Assembly (NCBI GenBank): GCA_963803155.1
Contig: CAWDMN010000112.1
Coordinates: 9,651 to 73,650 of the forward strand
DNA from: CAWDMN01 sp963803155
Lineage (GTDB): Bacteria > Acidobacteriota > Terriglobia > Versatilivoradales > Versatilivoraceae
Direction of reading: 5' to 3'
DNA: 64,000 bases
Both the position numbers and the translations under genes were made by a program. This document shows positions 45,305-53,445 of this stretch, one piece after another. The number at the start of each line of letters is the position of its first letter. Position 1 is the first letter of the stretch. The notes beneath the pieces were generated by a model that was not told where the DNA came from, ran no database searches, and was given only the letters and a program-made list of their open reading frames with translations.

Positions 45305-46134
45305 ATGAATCGGGCCGGAAAAATCGCCGCTTCCGCCGGGGGATTTATGTGTTGCCTACTCTCTTTACCATCGGCACCATTTTTTGTGGCTTTTATGCCG
45401 TAATAAACACGCTCAAAGGGGAATATGACCTGGCGGCCATTGCCATTGGACTTGCGGTGGTTTGCGACGGATTGGATGGGCGAATTGCCCGGTTAACCAA
45501 CTCCTGCAGTGAATTTGGCATGCAGCTGGATTCTCTGGCTGATGTCATGACTTTTGGATTGGCTCCCGCGGTTTTGTCCTATGTTTGGGGGATGAAGTCT
45601 ATGGCCGCTACCGTCAGCGACCAAGCCAAGCACATTCAACAGATCGGCTGGATTATTTGTTTTGCCTACGTCATCTGTGGTGCCATGCGATTGGCTCGTT
45701 TTAATATCCAATCTGTTCAGCCCGTGCAGCCGGGGGCCAATACCAAGAAAGATTTTGTTGGGTTGCCAATCCCCGCCGGAGCTGGGGTGGTGGCGGCCAT
45801 AGTCCACTTTACTCCTGAGCCCATTACCTACTGGCCTATTGGCGCCATTTGGATAGGCTTGGTTGGTTTTCTGGGTTTTTTGATGGTGAGCACTATCCGT
45901 TACCCCAGTTTCAAACAATTGGATCTGCGCAGCCGGAAATCAAAATTTACTCTTCTCTTTCTGGCGACGCTGGTTGCCTTGATCTATCATTATTCTCAGA
46001 TAATGCTGCTGCTGATTGCTTCTGTTTATGCCTCTTCCGGGCTGGTGGCCAAGCTCGTCCATATGATTCGGCACCGGGGCGAACCTGCACTTGGCGCGGA
46101 CTCTCTCAAGATAAATCCAGAGGGACAAAAATGA
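45301..46134 (+). CDS. pssA: CDP-diacylglycerol-serine O-phosphatidyltransferase
   Basis: 277 aa integral membrane enzyme joining CDP-diacylglycerol and serine to form phosphatidylserine, the substrate of Psd encoded upstream. The CDP-alcohol phosphatidyltransferase motif D-x2-D-G-x2-A-R-x8-G-x3-D-x3-D is visible in CDGLDGRIARLTNS and FGMQLDSLADVMTFG. Several membrane segments follow. Start ATG 45301 overlaps the psd stop. Confidence 0.95.
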   Translation: MNESGRKNRRFRRGIYVLPTLFTIGTIFCGFYAVINTLKGEYDLAAIAIGLAVVCDGLDGRIARLTNSCSEFGMQLDSLADVMTFGLAPAVLSYVWGMKSMAATVSDQAKHIQQIGWIICFAYVICGAMRLARFNIQSVQPVQPGANTKKDFVGLPIPAGAGVVAAIVHFTPEPITYWPIGAIWIGLVGFLGFLMVSTIRYPSFKQLDLRSRKSKFTLLFLATLVALIYHYSQIMLLLIASVYASSGLVAKLVHMIRHRGEPALGADSLKINPEGQK

Positions 46135-46306
46135 AGCGGATTCAAGGATAAAGCCCAGGAAGGCCTTTCTGCTGTTTTCCAATTTCTCTTAATCCTCACG
46201 CTGAACTGTCTTGCGAATGAATATATTTAAAAGTGATGGCCTGAGAAATCGGTCGTGTTTGTTGACTTCAAGCCAAACCTGGATGGCAGTTGAAAATAGA
46301 GTTTAG

Positions 46307-47338
46307 ATGATGATTGTCCAGCCTATGAAAAAGTTGGATCATAAAAAATTACGCGTCGCGATTGTTGGGGCCTCCACTTTGAAGGGACGCGAGATTAAAT
46401 CGGTTTTATCGGAACGGAAGCTGCCCATTGAAAAACTGGTTTTGATGGATCAGATGGAAGAAATCGGCCTTCTGACTGAATTCGATGAGGAGCCATTTCT
46501 CTCACGGGCTATCGAGCTGGATAATTTTGAAGAAGTAGACGCGGTTTTTTTTGCCTCGGATTGTTCCACGACACGGCAATATGTCCCATTGGCTGCAGAT
46601 AAGGGATTTTTGCCGATCGATTTGAGCCAGGCATTTGTAGAGGATTCCGATGTCCCGTTGTTTGTCTTTGATACCGCTTCGGGCAAAAAACCGGATCTTG
46701 TCGGGAATTCTTGCCTCAACCTTCCCCACGCTTCCGCCCTATCATTGTCTCGTCTTTTGAATCCTCTTTACGGTTTGGGGAATCTGAGAACTCTGGCGGT
46801 TACAGTTCTGGAGCCTGCCGCGGAGCGGGGCAGTGCGGGCTTGAAGGAATTGGAGCGCCAAACGCTCAACATTTTTTCTTTCCAACCTCTTCCCAAAGAG
46901 GTCTTTGATCGCCAATTGGCGTTTAATGTTCTATCTTGTCTTGGAGCGGAGGCAAAGGAAAACCTCTCCAGCGTGGAATCCAAATTGGCTTGCCAGTTGC
47001 GTCGGCTGCTGGTTTCTGGCGCTCCCCTTCCGGCCTTGGCTGTCTTGCAAGCTCCCGCCTTTCACTGCCATGCTTTCGCAATTTTTGTGGAATATGAATC
47101 AAGGATCCCGCGAGAACGCATCGTGGCCGCATTTGACACACCCCATCTTCATTTTATTCCGGAAGGAGAAGAACAGCCATCTCCTGCGGAAGTGGCGGGG
47201 ACCGATCAAATCCAGGTTGGAAATCTAAAACAAGACATTTTGCGCCCGAACGGCTGGTGGGTATGGGCGGTTTCTGATAATCTCAGAATTGCCGCCCTTC
47301 AAGCGGTGGCCGCGCTTGAGGAGTATTGCCTGGCATGA
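46307..47338 (+). CDS. Usg/Asd-like semialdehyde dehydrogenase paralogue
   Basis: 343 aa. N-terminal NAD(P)-binding fold LRVAIVGASTLKGREIKSVL and the family layout of aspartate-semialdehyde dehydrogenase: FASDCSTTRQYVPLAADKGFLPIDLSQAF, VGNSCLNLPHASAL at the place of the catalytic NCSTIQ, and LQAPAFHCHAFAI at the place of RVPxxxGH. The Cys is displaced by one and the substrate-binding Arg is Gln, while the later His is kept. It therefore resembles Usg-type paralogues and probably lacks normal aspartate-semialdehyde activity. The last codons overlap the GT2 start (ATGA). It lies between phospholipid genes and a glycosyltransferase. ATG 46307, 46310 or 46325 are possible starts. Confidence 0.75.
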   Translation: MMIVQPMKKLDHKKLRVAIVGASTLKGREIKSVLSERKLPIEKLVLMDQMEEIGLLTEFDEEPFLSRAIELDNFEEVDAVFFASDCSTTRQYVPLAADKGFLPIDLSQAFVEDSDVPLFVFDTASGKKPDLVGNSCLNLPHASALSLSRLLNPLYGLGNLRTLAVTVLEPAAERGSAGLKELERQTLNIFSFQPLPKEVFDRQLAFNVLSCLGAEAKENLSSVESKLACQLRRLLVSGAPLPALAVLQAPAFHCHAFAIFVEYESRIPRERIVAAFDTPHLHFIPEGEEQPSPAEVAGTDQIQVGNLKQDILRPNGWWVWAVSDNLRIAALQAVAALEEYCLA

Positions 47339-48342
47339 GCCCTTCTCCTCTCCCTTCCGTCAGCATGGTCATTCCTTCCTGGAATGGACGATCTTTGCTC
47401 GAATCCATGTTCCCAACGCTGCTTGCCGCTGCCTATCGTTACGAGGCGTGTGGCGGAAAATTTTGGGAAATCATCGTGATCGATGATGGCGGCACGGATG
47501 ATACGCAGAATTGGATCGAAACCATTCCGGAAAAGCGGGTCAAATTGATTACCCGTCGGCGTAACGGCGGTTTCTCGAATGCATGTAATTCAGGATTTCT
47601 TGCCAGTCATTACGATGTGGTGGTTCTGTTGAACAATGACGTTTTTGTGGATCCGGATTTTCTGGCTCCTCTAGCGAAGCATTTTCGGGATCCCAATGTG
47701 TTTGCTGTGACCTGCAAAGCCAATGCACGGGATCAAATCACCTTTTGCAATGGGGGAAAACTCGGAGAATTTTATTTGGGATTTTGGAAAGCTTTCCGCA
47801 ATTATGATCGATCTCCTGAAAGTGCGTCCTCCGCTGATCCCTTGATTTCCTTTGCCGCTTGCGGCGGTTTTTGCGCCTTCGATCGTCGCAAACTTTTAGA
47901 ATTGGGTGGATTTGAACCGCTGATGTCCCCTTTTTATTGGGAAGACGTGGAGATTTCCTACCGGGCCTGGAAAAGAGGCTGGACTGTCTTGTATGAGCCT
48001 GGAAGCCTAGTTTATCATGATGCCAGCACAACCATAAAAAAGACCTTCAGGAAAATAAAAATTGCCCGCATTGACATTCGGAATCGGTTCCTTTTTTTGT
48101 GGAAGAATTTGCATGATCCATTCATGTTATTAGCCCATTTCGGGGGTACGCTGCTTCTTTTTTTACAGGCCGTAATAACCTTTCGAATTGCTTTTCTGCT
48201 TGGATTAGCCGATGCTTTGAGAAAGTTACCGGCATTATTACCCAAGCGTTGGGAAGAACGCAGGAAGAGAAAAAGAAAAGACCGGGAAATTCAAAAGATG
48301 TTCATCAAATTCAAAAAAGAAGCCAAAATTGTTTTGAAATAG
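47335..48342 (+). CDS. Family 2 glycosyltransferase
   Basis: 335 aa from ATG 47335, overlapping the preceding stop. GT-A fold: SVSMVIPSWNGRSLLESMFPTLL, IIVIDDGGTDDTQNWIE (nucleotide-binding), VVVLLNNDVFVDPDFLAPL (metal-binding DxD-like NND), and GGFEPLMSPFYWEDVEISYRAWKRGW (catalytic ED region). The C-terminal part has a hydrophobic segment (LAHFGGTLLLFLQAVITFRIAFLLGLAD) that would attach it to the inner membrane, then a very basic tail. Rhamnosyltransferase-like (WbbL type) is most likely; a role in envelope polysaccharide is inferred from that. Confidence 0.88.
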   Translation: MSPSPLPSVSMVIPSWNGRSLLESMFPTLLAAAYRYEACGGKFWEIIVIDDGGTDDTQNWIETIPEKRVKLITRRRNGGFSNACNSGFLASHYDVVVLLNNDVFVDPDFLAPLAKHFRDPNVFAVTCKANARDQITFCNGGKLGEFYLGFWKAFRNYDRSPESASSADPLISFAACGGFCAFDRRKLLELGGFEPLMSPFYWEDVEISYRAWKRGWTVLYEPGSLVYHDASTTIKKTFRKIKIARIDIRNRFLFLWKNLHDPFMLLAHFGGTLLLFLQAVITFRIAFLLGLADALRKLPALLPKRWEERRKRKRKDREIQKMFIKFKKEAKIVLK

Positions 48343-48403
48343 AAATTCCTTCCCCAAAATGAATTCTGGCTAAGCCAACTGAGTTCAACCTCCGCTACCC
48401 AAT

Positions 48404-49321
48404 ATGAAAGTACACGAACTGTTAAAAAGCCATACGCCATGTTTTTCATTTGAATTTTTTCCACCGCGCGAAGACTCAGGTTTTGCCTCACTCTTCGATG
48501 CGATCAGGCTTTTGAAGAGTTTGCAACCGGATTTTGTATCGGTCACATACGGAGCGGGGGGAGCGACCCGTCGCAAGACCGTGGATTTGGTGGGGCGAAT
48601 CAAACATGAAATCGGACTTGAAACCATGGCCCATCTGACTTGTGTCGGTGCATCGCGTTCAGAAGTGCGGCTGGTTTTGGATGAGTTGGCGGAAAATAAA
48701 CTGGAAAATGTGATGGTGTTGCGTGGTGACCCGCCACAGAACCAGGCGTCATTTGTTCCACATCCGAATGGGTTTTCTCATGCAAATGAATTAGTGGAGT
48801 TTGCGCGGCAGAATTATGATTTCTCCATAGGCGCTGCTTGTTATCCTGAAAAGCATCCCGAGTGCCCTACTTTTGAACTCGACTTGGAAAATCTAAGGCG
48901 CAAAGTGGAGGCCGGGGCCGATTTTTTGATCACTCAGCTCTTCTTTGATAATCACGATTATTTTGCCTTTGTGGAGAAGACCTGGAAGCTTGGCATTCGA
49001 ATTCCGATTATTGCCGGAATCATGCCAATTTTGAGTGTGCCCCAAATCAGACGGTTCACGCAAATGTGCGGAGCAAGGATTCCTGCCTCGTTGGCGCGTT
49101 TGATTGAGACATTTCAAAACGATGCCAAGGCCGTGGAACAATGCGGCATCTATCATGCCACAGCGCAATGCATTGAATTATTGGAACAAAAAATTCCGGG
49201 AATTCACTTTTACACCTTGAATCGTTCGCGGGCCACTTGGACCGTTTTTGAAAATTTGAAAAACGAAAAAAAACTCCCTCCCAGTCCGTTGCTTTCTCAA
49301 ATGGATTGCTCTATCGAATGA
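48404..49321 (+). CDS. metF: Methylenetetrahydrofolate reductase
   Basis: 305 aa TIM-barrel flavoprotein reducing 5,10-methylene-THF to 5-methyl-THF for methionine synthesis. Signatures: PCFSFEFFPPRED, FVSVTYGAGGATRRKTVDLV, MAHLTCVGASRSEV, NVMVLRGDPPQ, GAACYPEKHPECP, EAGADFLITQLFFDN and the C-terminal GIHFYTLNRSRAT. No Shine-Dalgarno is obvious before ATG 48404. Stop overlaps the M48 protease start. Confidence 0.96.
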   Translation: MKVHELLKSHTPCFSFEFFPPREDSGFASLFDAIRLLKSLQPDFVSVTYGAGGATRRKTVDLVGRIKHEIGLETMAHLTCVGASRSEVRLVLDELAENKLENVMVLRGDPPQNQASFVPHPNGFSHANELVEFARQNYDFSIGAACYPEKHPECPTFELDLENLRRKVEAGADFLITQLFFDNHDYFAFVEKTWKLGIRIPIIAGIMPILSVPQIRRFTQMCGARIPASLARLIETFQNDAKAVEQCGIYHATAQCIELLEQKIPGIHFYTLNRSRATWTVFENLKNEKKLPPSPLLSQMDCSIE

Positions 49322-50580
49322 TGAATAGATTCCTGATCCTGTTTGGCCTTTTCTATTTTGCGGAGCATGCCTTGTCCTTTTGGCTGACTTGGTTGAATTT
49401 GAGGTATGTAGCCGCGCGTCAAGGGGAAGTCCCTGCGTATTTTCAGGATAAGATATCACTAAAAGAATATAAAAAGAGTACGAAATATACGCGCGAGAAA
49501 ACTCGTCTGGGATTGATTTCCTCGCTTGTGGGAATCCCAATATTTTGGGGAATGTTGCTTACCGGCTTTTTTGGCGGAATCGACTCCTGGTCGAGGTCCT
49601 GGCATTGTGGAAGCATTTTGTCCGGCTTGATCTTCCTGGCGACCATGGCTGCCATATATTATTTGCTCTCCCTTCCATTTAAGCTTTATTCAATTTTTAG
49701 CATTGAACAACGATACGGATTCAATAAAATCACCTTCGGACTCTGGCTCATTGATTTTATGAAAGGACTTGCGTTGACCCTTATCGTTGGAGGGCCAGTA
49801 TTGGCGGCGGTTCTTTGGTTTATGAACCAATTTGCGGACAAACCATGGTGGCTTTACGTCTGGATTCTGCTGGCATTTGTTCAGCTGTTTGTAGTTTCAC
49901 TTTACCCCGTGCTGATTGTTCCCTTGTTCAACAAACTCAGCCCGCTGCCCGCCGGAACGCTGCGCGACAAGATCGAAATCTTGGCCAGTCAAGCTTGCTT
50001 GAAGATGAAAGGGATTTTTGTGATGGATGGTTCAAAACGATCTTCCCATTCCAATGCTTTTTTTGCGGGGATGGGACGCTTCCGCAGAATTGTTCTTTTT
50101 GATACGCTGATTCATTCCCTGAGCGAAGATGAACTAGTCGGAGTGCTGGCACATGAAATGGGGCATTACCTTAAAAAGCATACTAGGACCGCGATGCTCA
50201 TCAATCTGGCATTTTCGCTGGGTGGACTGTACGTCTTGGCATTCCTGATCAGGGCACCCTGGTTTTATGAGGCTTTTGGGTTCTCCCAGTCATCCGCGCA
50301 AGCGGCTTTATTCATATTCGCCTCTTCTTCAGGCGCCTTTCTCTTCTTTATCGAGCCCTTTTTTTCCTGGTTCTCGCGCAGGAACGAGTACTCGGCAGAT
50401 CGGTTTGCAGCTCAAGCTACGCGAGATCCTCAAGCGCTTATTCGAGCATTGATTAAATTGACGCTGGATAATCTATCTAATTTAACTCCCCATCCTCTTT
50501 ATAGCTTCTTCTATTATTCCCATCCAACCATCATGGAGAGAATAAGAGGCTTGGAAAACCATGCCCCGGCCCGAAATTAA
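49318..50580 (+). CDS. M48 (Ste24-like) membrane zinc protease
   Basis: 420 aa from ATG 49318. Several membrane segments with the Ste24/CAAX-protease layout: N-terminal helices, YQ-like SIEQRYGFNKITFGLWLIDFMKG, PLFNKLSPLPAGTLRDKIEILASQ, KRSSHSNAFFAGMGRFRRIVLFDTLI, the zinc motif LAHEMGHYLKKH, and the third ligand Glu in RRNEYSADRFAA. Prokaryotic members process or degrade membrane proteins. Start overlaps the metF stop (ATGATGA). Confidence 0.93.
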   Translation: MMNRFLILFGLFYFAEHALSFWLTWLNLRYVAARQGEVPAYFQDKISLKEYKKSTKYTREKTRLGLISSLVGIPIFWGMLLTGFFGGIDSWSRSWHCGSILSGLIFLATMAAIYYLLSLPFKLYSIFSIEQRYGFNKITFGLWLIDFMKGLALTLIVGGPVLAAVLWFMNQFADKPWWLYVWILLAFVQLFVVSLYPVLIVPLFNKLSPLPAGTLRDKIEILASQACLKMKGIFVMDGSKRSSHSNAFFAGMGRFRRIVLFDTLIHSLSEDELVGVLAHEMGHYLKKHTRTAMLINLAFSLGGLYVLAFLIRAPWFYEAFGFSQSSAQAALFIFASSSGAFLFFIEPFFSWFSRRNEYSADRFAAQATRDPQALIRALIKLTLDNLSNLTPHPLYSFFYYSHPTIMERIRGLENHAPARN

Positions 50581-50698
50581 CCGTGCTGATCATCAATCCT
50601 CGAATCAATGCGATTGAAACCATGCTTGTGTTATTTTTGGGCGGAGCACCATTCACTTTGTAGATTCGGGGGATTTCAACTAAATGGTTCCAATCCTT

Positions 50699-51694
50699 TC
50701 AAATGGTGGGATTGGGCATAAATTGTGGATGTTTAAAAAGCCGGAAAAAGCGGCTGGCACGTTGACAGTCGCGCGAGATTTGTTCTTTCAATTCTTGAAG
50801 GGAGGGGAATTTAATCTCGTCCCGCAACCGATGCAGCAAGAATATTTCCATCTGATCCGGTGCTTCGCGCAGCTCTGTTTCCAATAAATGTGTCTCAACG
50901 GTCAAAAATTTCCCTGCAAGAGTCGGGCGCATGCCGATGTTAGTTACTGCTGGGAATTGCCGTTGATTGTATCGGCAAAACGTGACATAAACGCCGCTCT
51001 TCGGAAGAATGTCATTTTGAGGTCGCAAATTCAGCGTGGGGAATAATAACTTCTTTCCCAAACCGTCGCCTTTAATCACTAGACCGCGCAAAGAATAAAA
51101 TCGCCCCAAAAGCCGGTTGGCTAGGCTAATGCGGCCTGATTGAATTAGCCGGCGAATCCAAGTGCTGCTCACTCTCTCCTTGCGGACGATCACTTCAGGA
51201 AGGGAATGAACGCAAAAGTCATGCTCCATGCCCATTTGTTCCAACAACGAATTGTTGCCAGATCGATGGTGGCCAAAATGGAAATTATTCCCGACAAAAA
51301 TGTGGCGCAGCTGCAAATGTTTCAACAAAATCTGCTTCACAAACTCCCTGCCATCTAAAGCCGCGAGAGTCTGGTCGAATGGCAGAACAAGCAAAAAATC
51401 AATTCCTGCCTTTTGGATCAACGCGATTTTTTCTTCCATCGTAGTGATCAAATGAGGGGCTCGCGATGGATGTAGCACTGCCATGGGATGAGGGTCAAAA
51501 GTCAATACTAGGGAAGAGGTGTTGGATAAATTCGCCGTCAGTTTCACCTGTTCGAGAATTTTCCGATGGCCCAAGTGTATTCCATCGAAATTCCCAATGG
51601 TGAGAGTTGTTCCTCTTGGATTGTGGAAAGATTTGTAATCGTACAGGATTAGCATGGAGTCTGAGGAGGGAGACGAGAGATCAAAGCCTGACAT
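50699..51694 (-). CDS. ribF: Bifunctional riboflavin kinase / FAD synthetase
   Basis: 331 aa. N-terminal FAD synthetase domain: TLTIGNFDGIHLGHRKILEQVK (GxFDGxHxGH), HPMAVLHP, FVGNNFHFGHHRSG. C-terminal flavokinase domain: RLLGRFYSLRGLVIKGDGLGKKLLFPTLNL (GxGxxxxxPTxN-like) and ETHLLE. Makes FMN and FAD from riboflavin. The start at 51694 overlaps the end of the DUF1844 gene by 14 bases; ATG 51655 is an alternative. No FMN riboswitch precedes it. Confidence 0.94.
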   Translation of the reverse strand: MSGFDLSSPSSDSMLILYDYKSFHNPRGTTLTIGNFDGIHLGHRKILEQVKLTANLSNTSSLVLTFDPHPMAVLHPSRAPHLITTMEEKIALIQKAGIDFLLVLPFDQTLAALDGREFVKQILLKHLQLRHIFVGNNFHFGHHRSGNNSLLEQMGMEHDFCVHSLPEVIVRKERVSSTWIRRLIQSGRISLANRLLGRFYSLRGLVIKGDGLGKKLLFPTLNLRPQNDILPKSGVYVTFCRYNQRQFPAVTNIGMRPTLAGKFLTVETHLLETELREAPDQMEIFLLHRLRDEIKFPSLQELKEQISRDCQRASRFFRLFKHPQFMPNPTI

Positions 51695-52094
51695 TATCCG
51701 TGGCCTTCAGGTACCACATTTTCAAATCGAACAAGGAGGCTTCCAGGAGCTGAGACTCCTCTTCGGCTAGGTTTCCCGCGGTTTTTTCCTTAAGGATTTG
51801 AAGAATGTCGATGGTTTGTTTGGCGCCCTCCATATCTTTTTCGGGCTGATTTTGATCCTGCGCGGCCAGTAATCCCATTTGCAGCATGGCTGTTGTACTC
51901 AAGGATAGAATTAGAGTCTGGAAAGTCATGGGTGGCGCAATTTCGGCGCCAAGCCGCGGGGAAGCGACGCGTGCGAAATCTTTTTCCAAATCAGCCTCAA
52001 GTTTTGGATCCGCAACACGATCCTTACGAACCGTGCCATCCTCAGTGAAAATGCGGCGATCGGCAACTCTAAAATCAGAATCGTCTTGAGTCAT
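51681..52094 (-). CDS. DUF1844 protein
   Basis: 137 aa. The conserved C-terminal part, FQTLILSLSTTAMLQMGLL...DMEGAKQTIDILQILKEKTAGNLAEEESQLLEASLFDLKMWYLK, matches DUF1844, found mainly in Acidobacteria, Planctomycetes and Deltaproteobacteria. The N-terminal ~55 residues are charged and variable (VADRRIFTEDGTVRKD). Probably cytosolic. Upstream of and overlapping ribF. Function unknown. Confidence 0.88.
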   Translation of the reverse strand: MTQDDSDFRVADRRIFTEDGTVRKDRVADPKLEADLEKDFARVASPRLGAEIAPPMTFQTLILSLSTTAMLQMGLLAAQDQNQPEKDMEGAKQTIDILQILKEKTAGNLAEEESQLLEASLFDLKMWYLKATDNVRL

Positions 52095-52446
52095 AAATTG
52101 AACTTGCCTTTCGGACCAATTCGCGGAATCTTAAATGTCCAATCCAAATTGTCCTAAAAAGTATACCACAATCCGGGGAACGCATGGGACTTCGAGAAAG
52201 CGGTGGAGCCATCCCCACACCCTGCTCGATCCTTTGGGGAATTCCGCCCGATAGAAGCCAAAACCATTCGCGCATAACGGAGAAAGACATTCTCGCCTAG
52301 AATTAAATTTTGCCTATGCAATTCCTTATCGACTAATATGAACATGTTCCTTGGGAGATTTGATGAAGGACATTTTTTGACCCGCGAGAGTGATTCATCT
52401 TTCAATATATCTCTGAATTCTCAGTTTGGTGGGGAGGAGTATACTC
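52095..52446. other. Divergent intergenic region, DUF1844 / ACT protein
   Basis: 352 bp expected to hold two divergent promoters; none was clear enough to list. No RNA element recognised. Confidence 0.4.
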
Positions 52447-53106
52447 TTGAATAAAAATGAAGCAGCGTTGTTAGTAAATGTGGAAGATCAAATTGGTGTT
52501 CTTTCCCGATTGACAAAAGTAATTGCGGATCACCAGGCTAACATCAGCTATATCGATATCATTGAGAGGGGAGGCGCGATAGCTTCAGTCTATTTCGAGC
52601 TGCAGAATGTGCGGAATCTCAAGTCACTGGTTCAGGATTTAAAAAATCCTTCCGTGGTAAAAGCCATCGAACAACCGGAACCTTTCCGGAAGATTTATGG
52701 AAAAAGAATTATCATAATGGGAGGTGGCGCGCAGGTGGGGCAAGTTGCCGTAGGCGCCATCAGCGAAGCGGACCGTCATAATATCCGGGGTGAAAGAATA
52801 TCGGTGGACACGATTCCATTGGTTGGAGAAACTCAGTTGGCGGGAGCGGTTCGGGCCGTGGCCAGACTTCCTCGAGCAAAAGTGCTGGTGATGGCTGGGG
52901 CCTTGATGGGTGGCGAAATCACCGAGGCAATTAGGCAGGTTCAGGAGAAGGGCATAATTGTCATATCCCTCAACATGGCTGGCAGTGTCCCGGAAGTGGC
53001 GGATTTAGTGGTCAGCGATCCAATCCAAGCAGGCGTCATGGCGGTCATGGCCATTGCAGATACGGCCAAATTTTCGATTGATCGCTTAACCCATAGGAAA
53101 TTTTGA
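52447..53106 (+). CDS. ACT-domain protein of the DUF5612 type
   Basis: 219 aa from TTG 52447, chosen because GGGGAGGAG lies 7 bases upstream; the open frame extends to 52426. N-terminal ACT domain (ALLVNVEDQIGVLSRLTKVIADHQANISYIDIIERG), then an ~140-residue domain with a Rossmann-like glycine turn (KRIIIMGGGAQVGQVAVGAISEADRHNIRGERISVDTIPLVGE) and GGEITEAIRQVQEKGIIVISLNMAGSVPEVADLVVSDPIQAGVMAVMAIAD. The pairing matches ACT-DUF5612 proteins that I know mainly from methanogenic archaea. It probably senses an amino acid; regulated process unknown. Stands alone. Confidence 0.65.
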   Translation: MNKNEAALLVNVEDQIGVLSRLTKVIADHQANISYIDIIERGGAIASVYFELQNVRNLKSLVQDLKNPSVVKAIEQPEPFRKIYGKRIIIMGGGAQVGQVAVGAISEADRHNIRGERISVDTIPLVGETQLAGAVRAVARLPRAKVLVMAGALMGGEITEAIRQVQEKGIIVISLNMAGSVPEVADLVVSDPIQAGVMAVMAIADTAKFSIDRLTHRKF

Positions 53107-53445
53107 ATGCCGTGAATTAGGCTTCCATCTTTGATAATAACAAAGAATATTGGGGAAACTGAGAAGGTTTTGGATGACAGAGGAACAACTCATGCGAGCC
53201 GCAGACCAGTGCGGCGAGAAACGCGAAATACCTGTGCCATACTTCCGGCATTTGTGCCTCTCCGCCACGGCCTCTCATTTTGGGCGGTTTGATGGCGAGG
53301 CATAAATATTCCCACCGAAAAAATCCCGTTGGCAACCCTCCATGACCAGGTTTGCATCAAGGAATTCATGCAGATGGCCAAGAATTTCAAAGATTTGTCC
53401 CTTCAGGTATAGGCCATTATTTTCAAAAGAGAGGCAGGAGTTTTC
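53107..53445. other. Intergenic region, nothing recognised
   Basis: 339 bp between the ACT protein and the M1-like peptidase. Only motif-free short frames on the minus strand. Confidence 0.5.
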
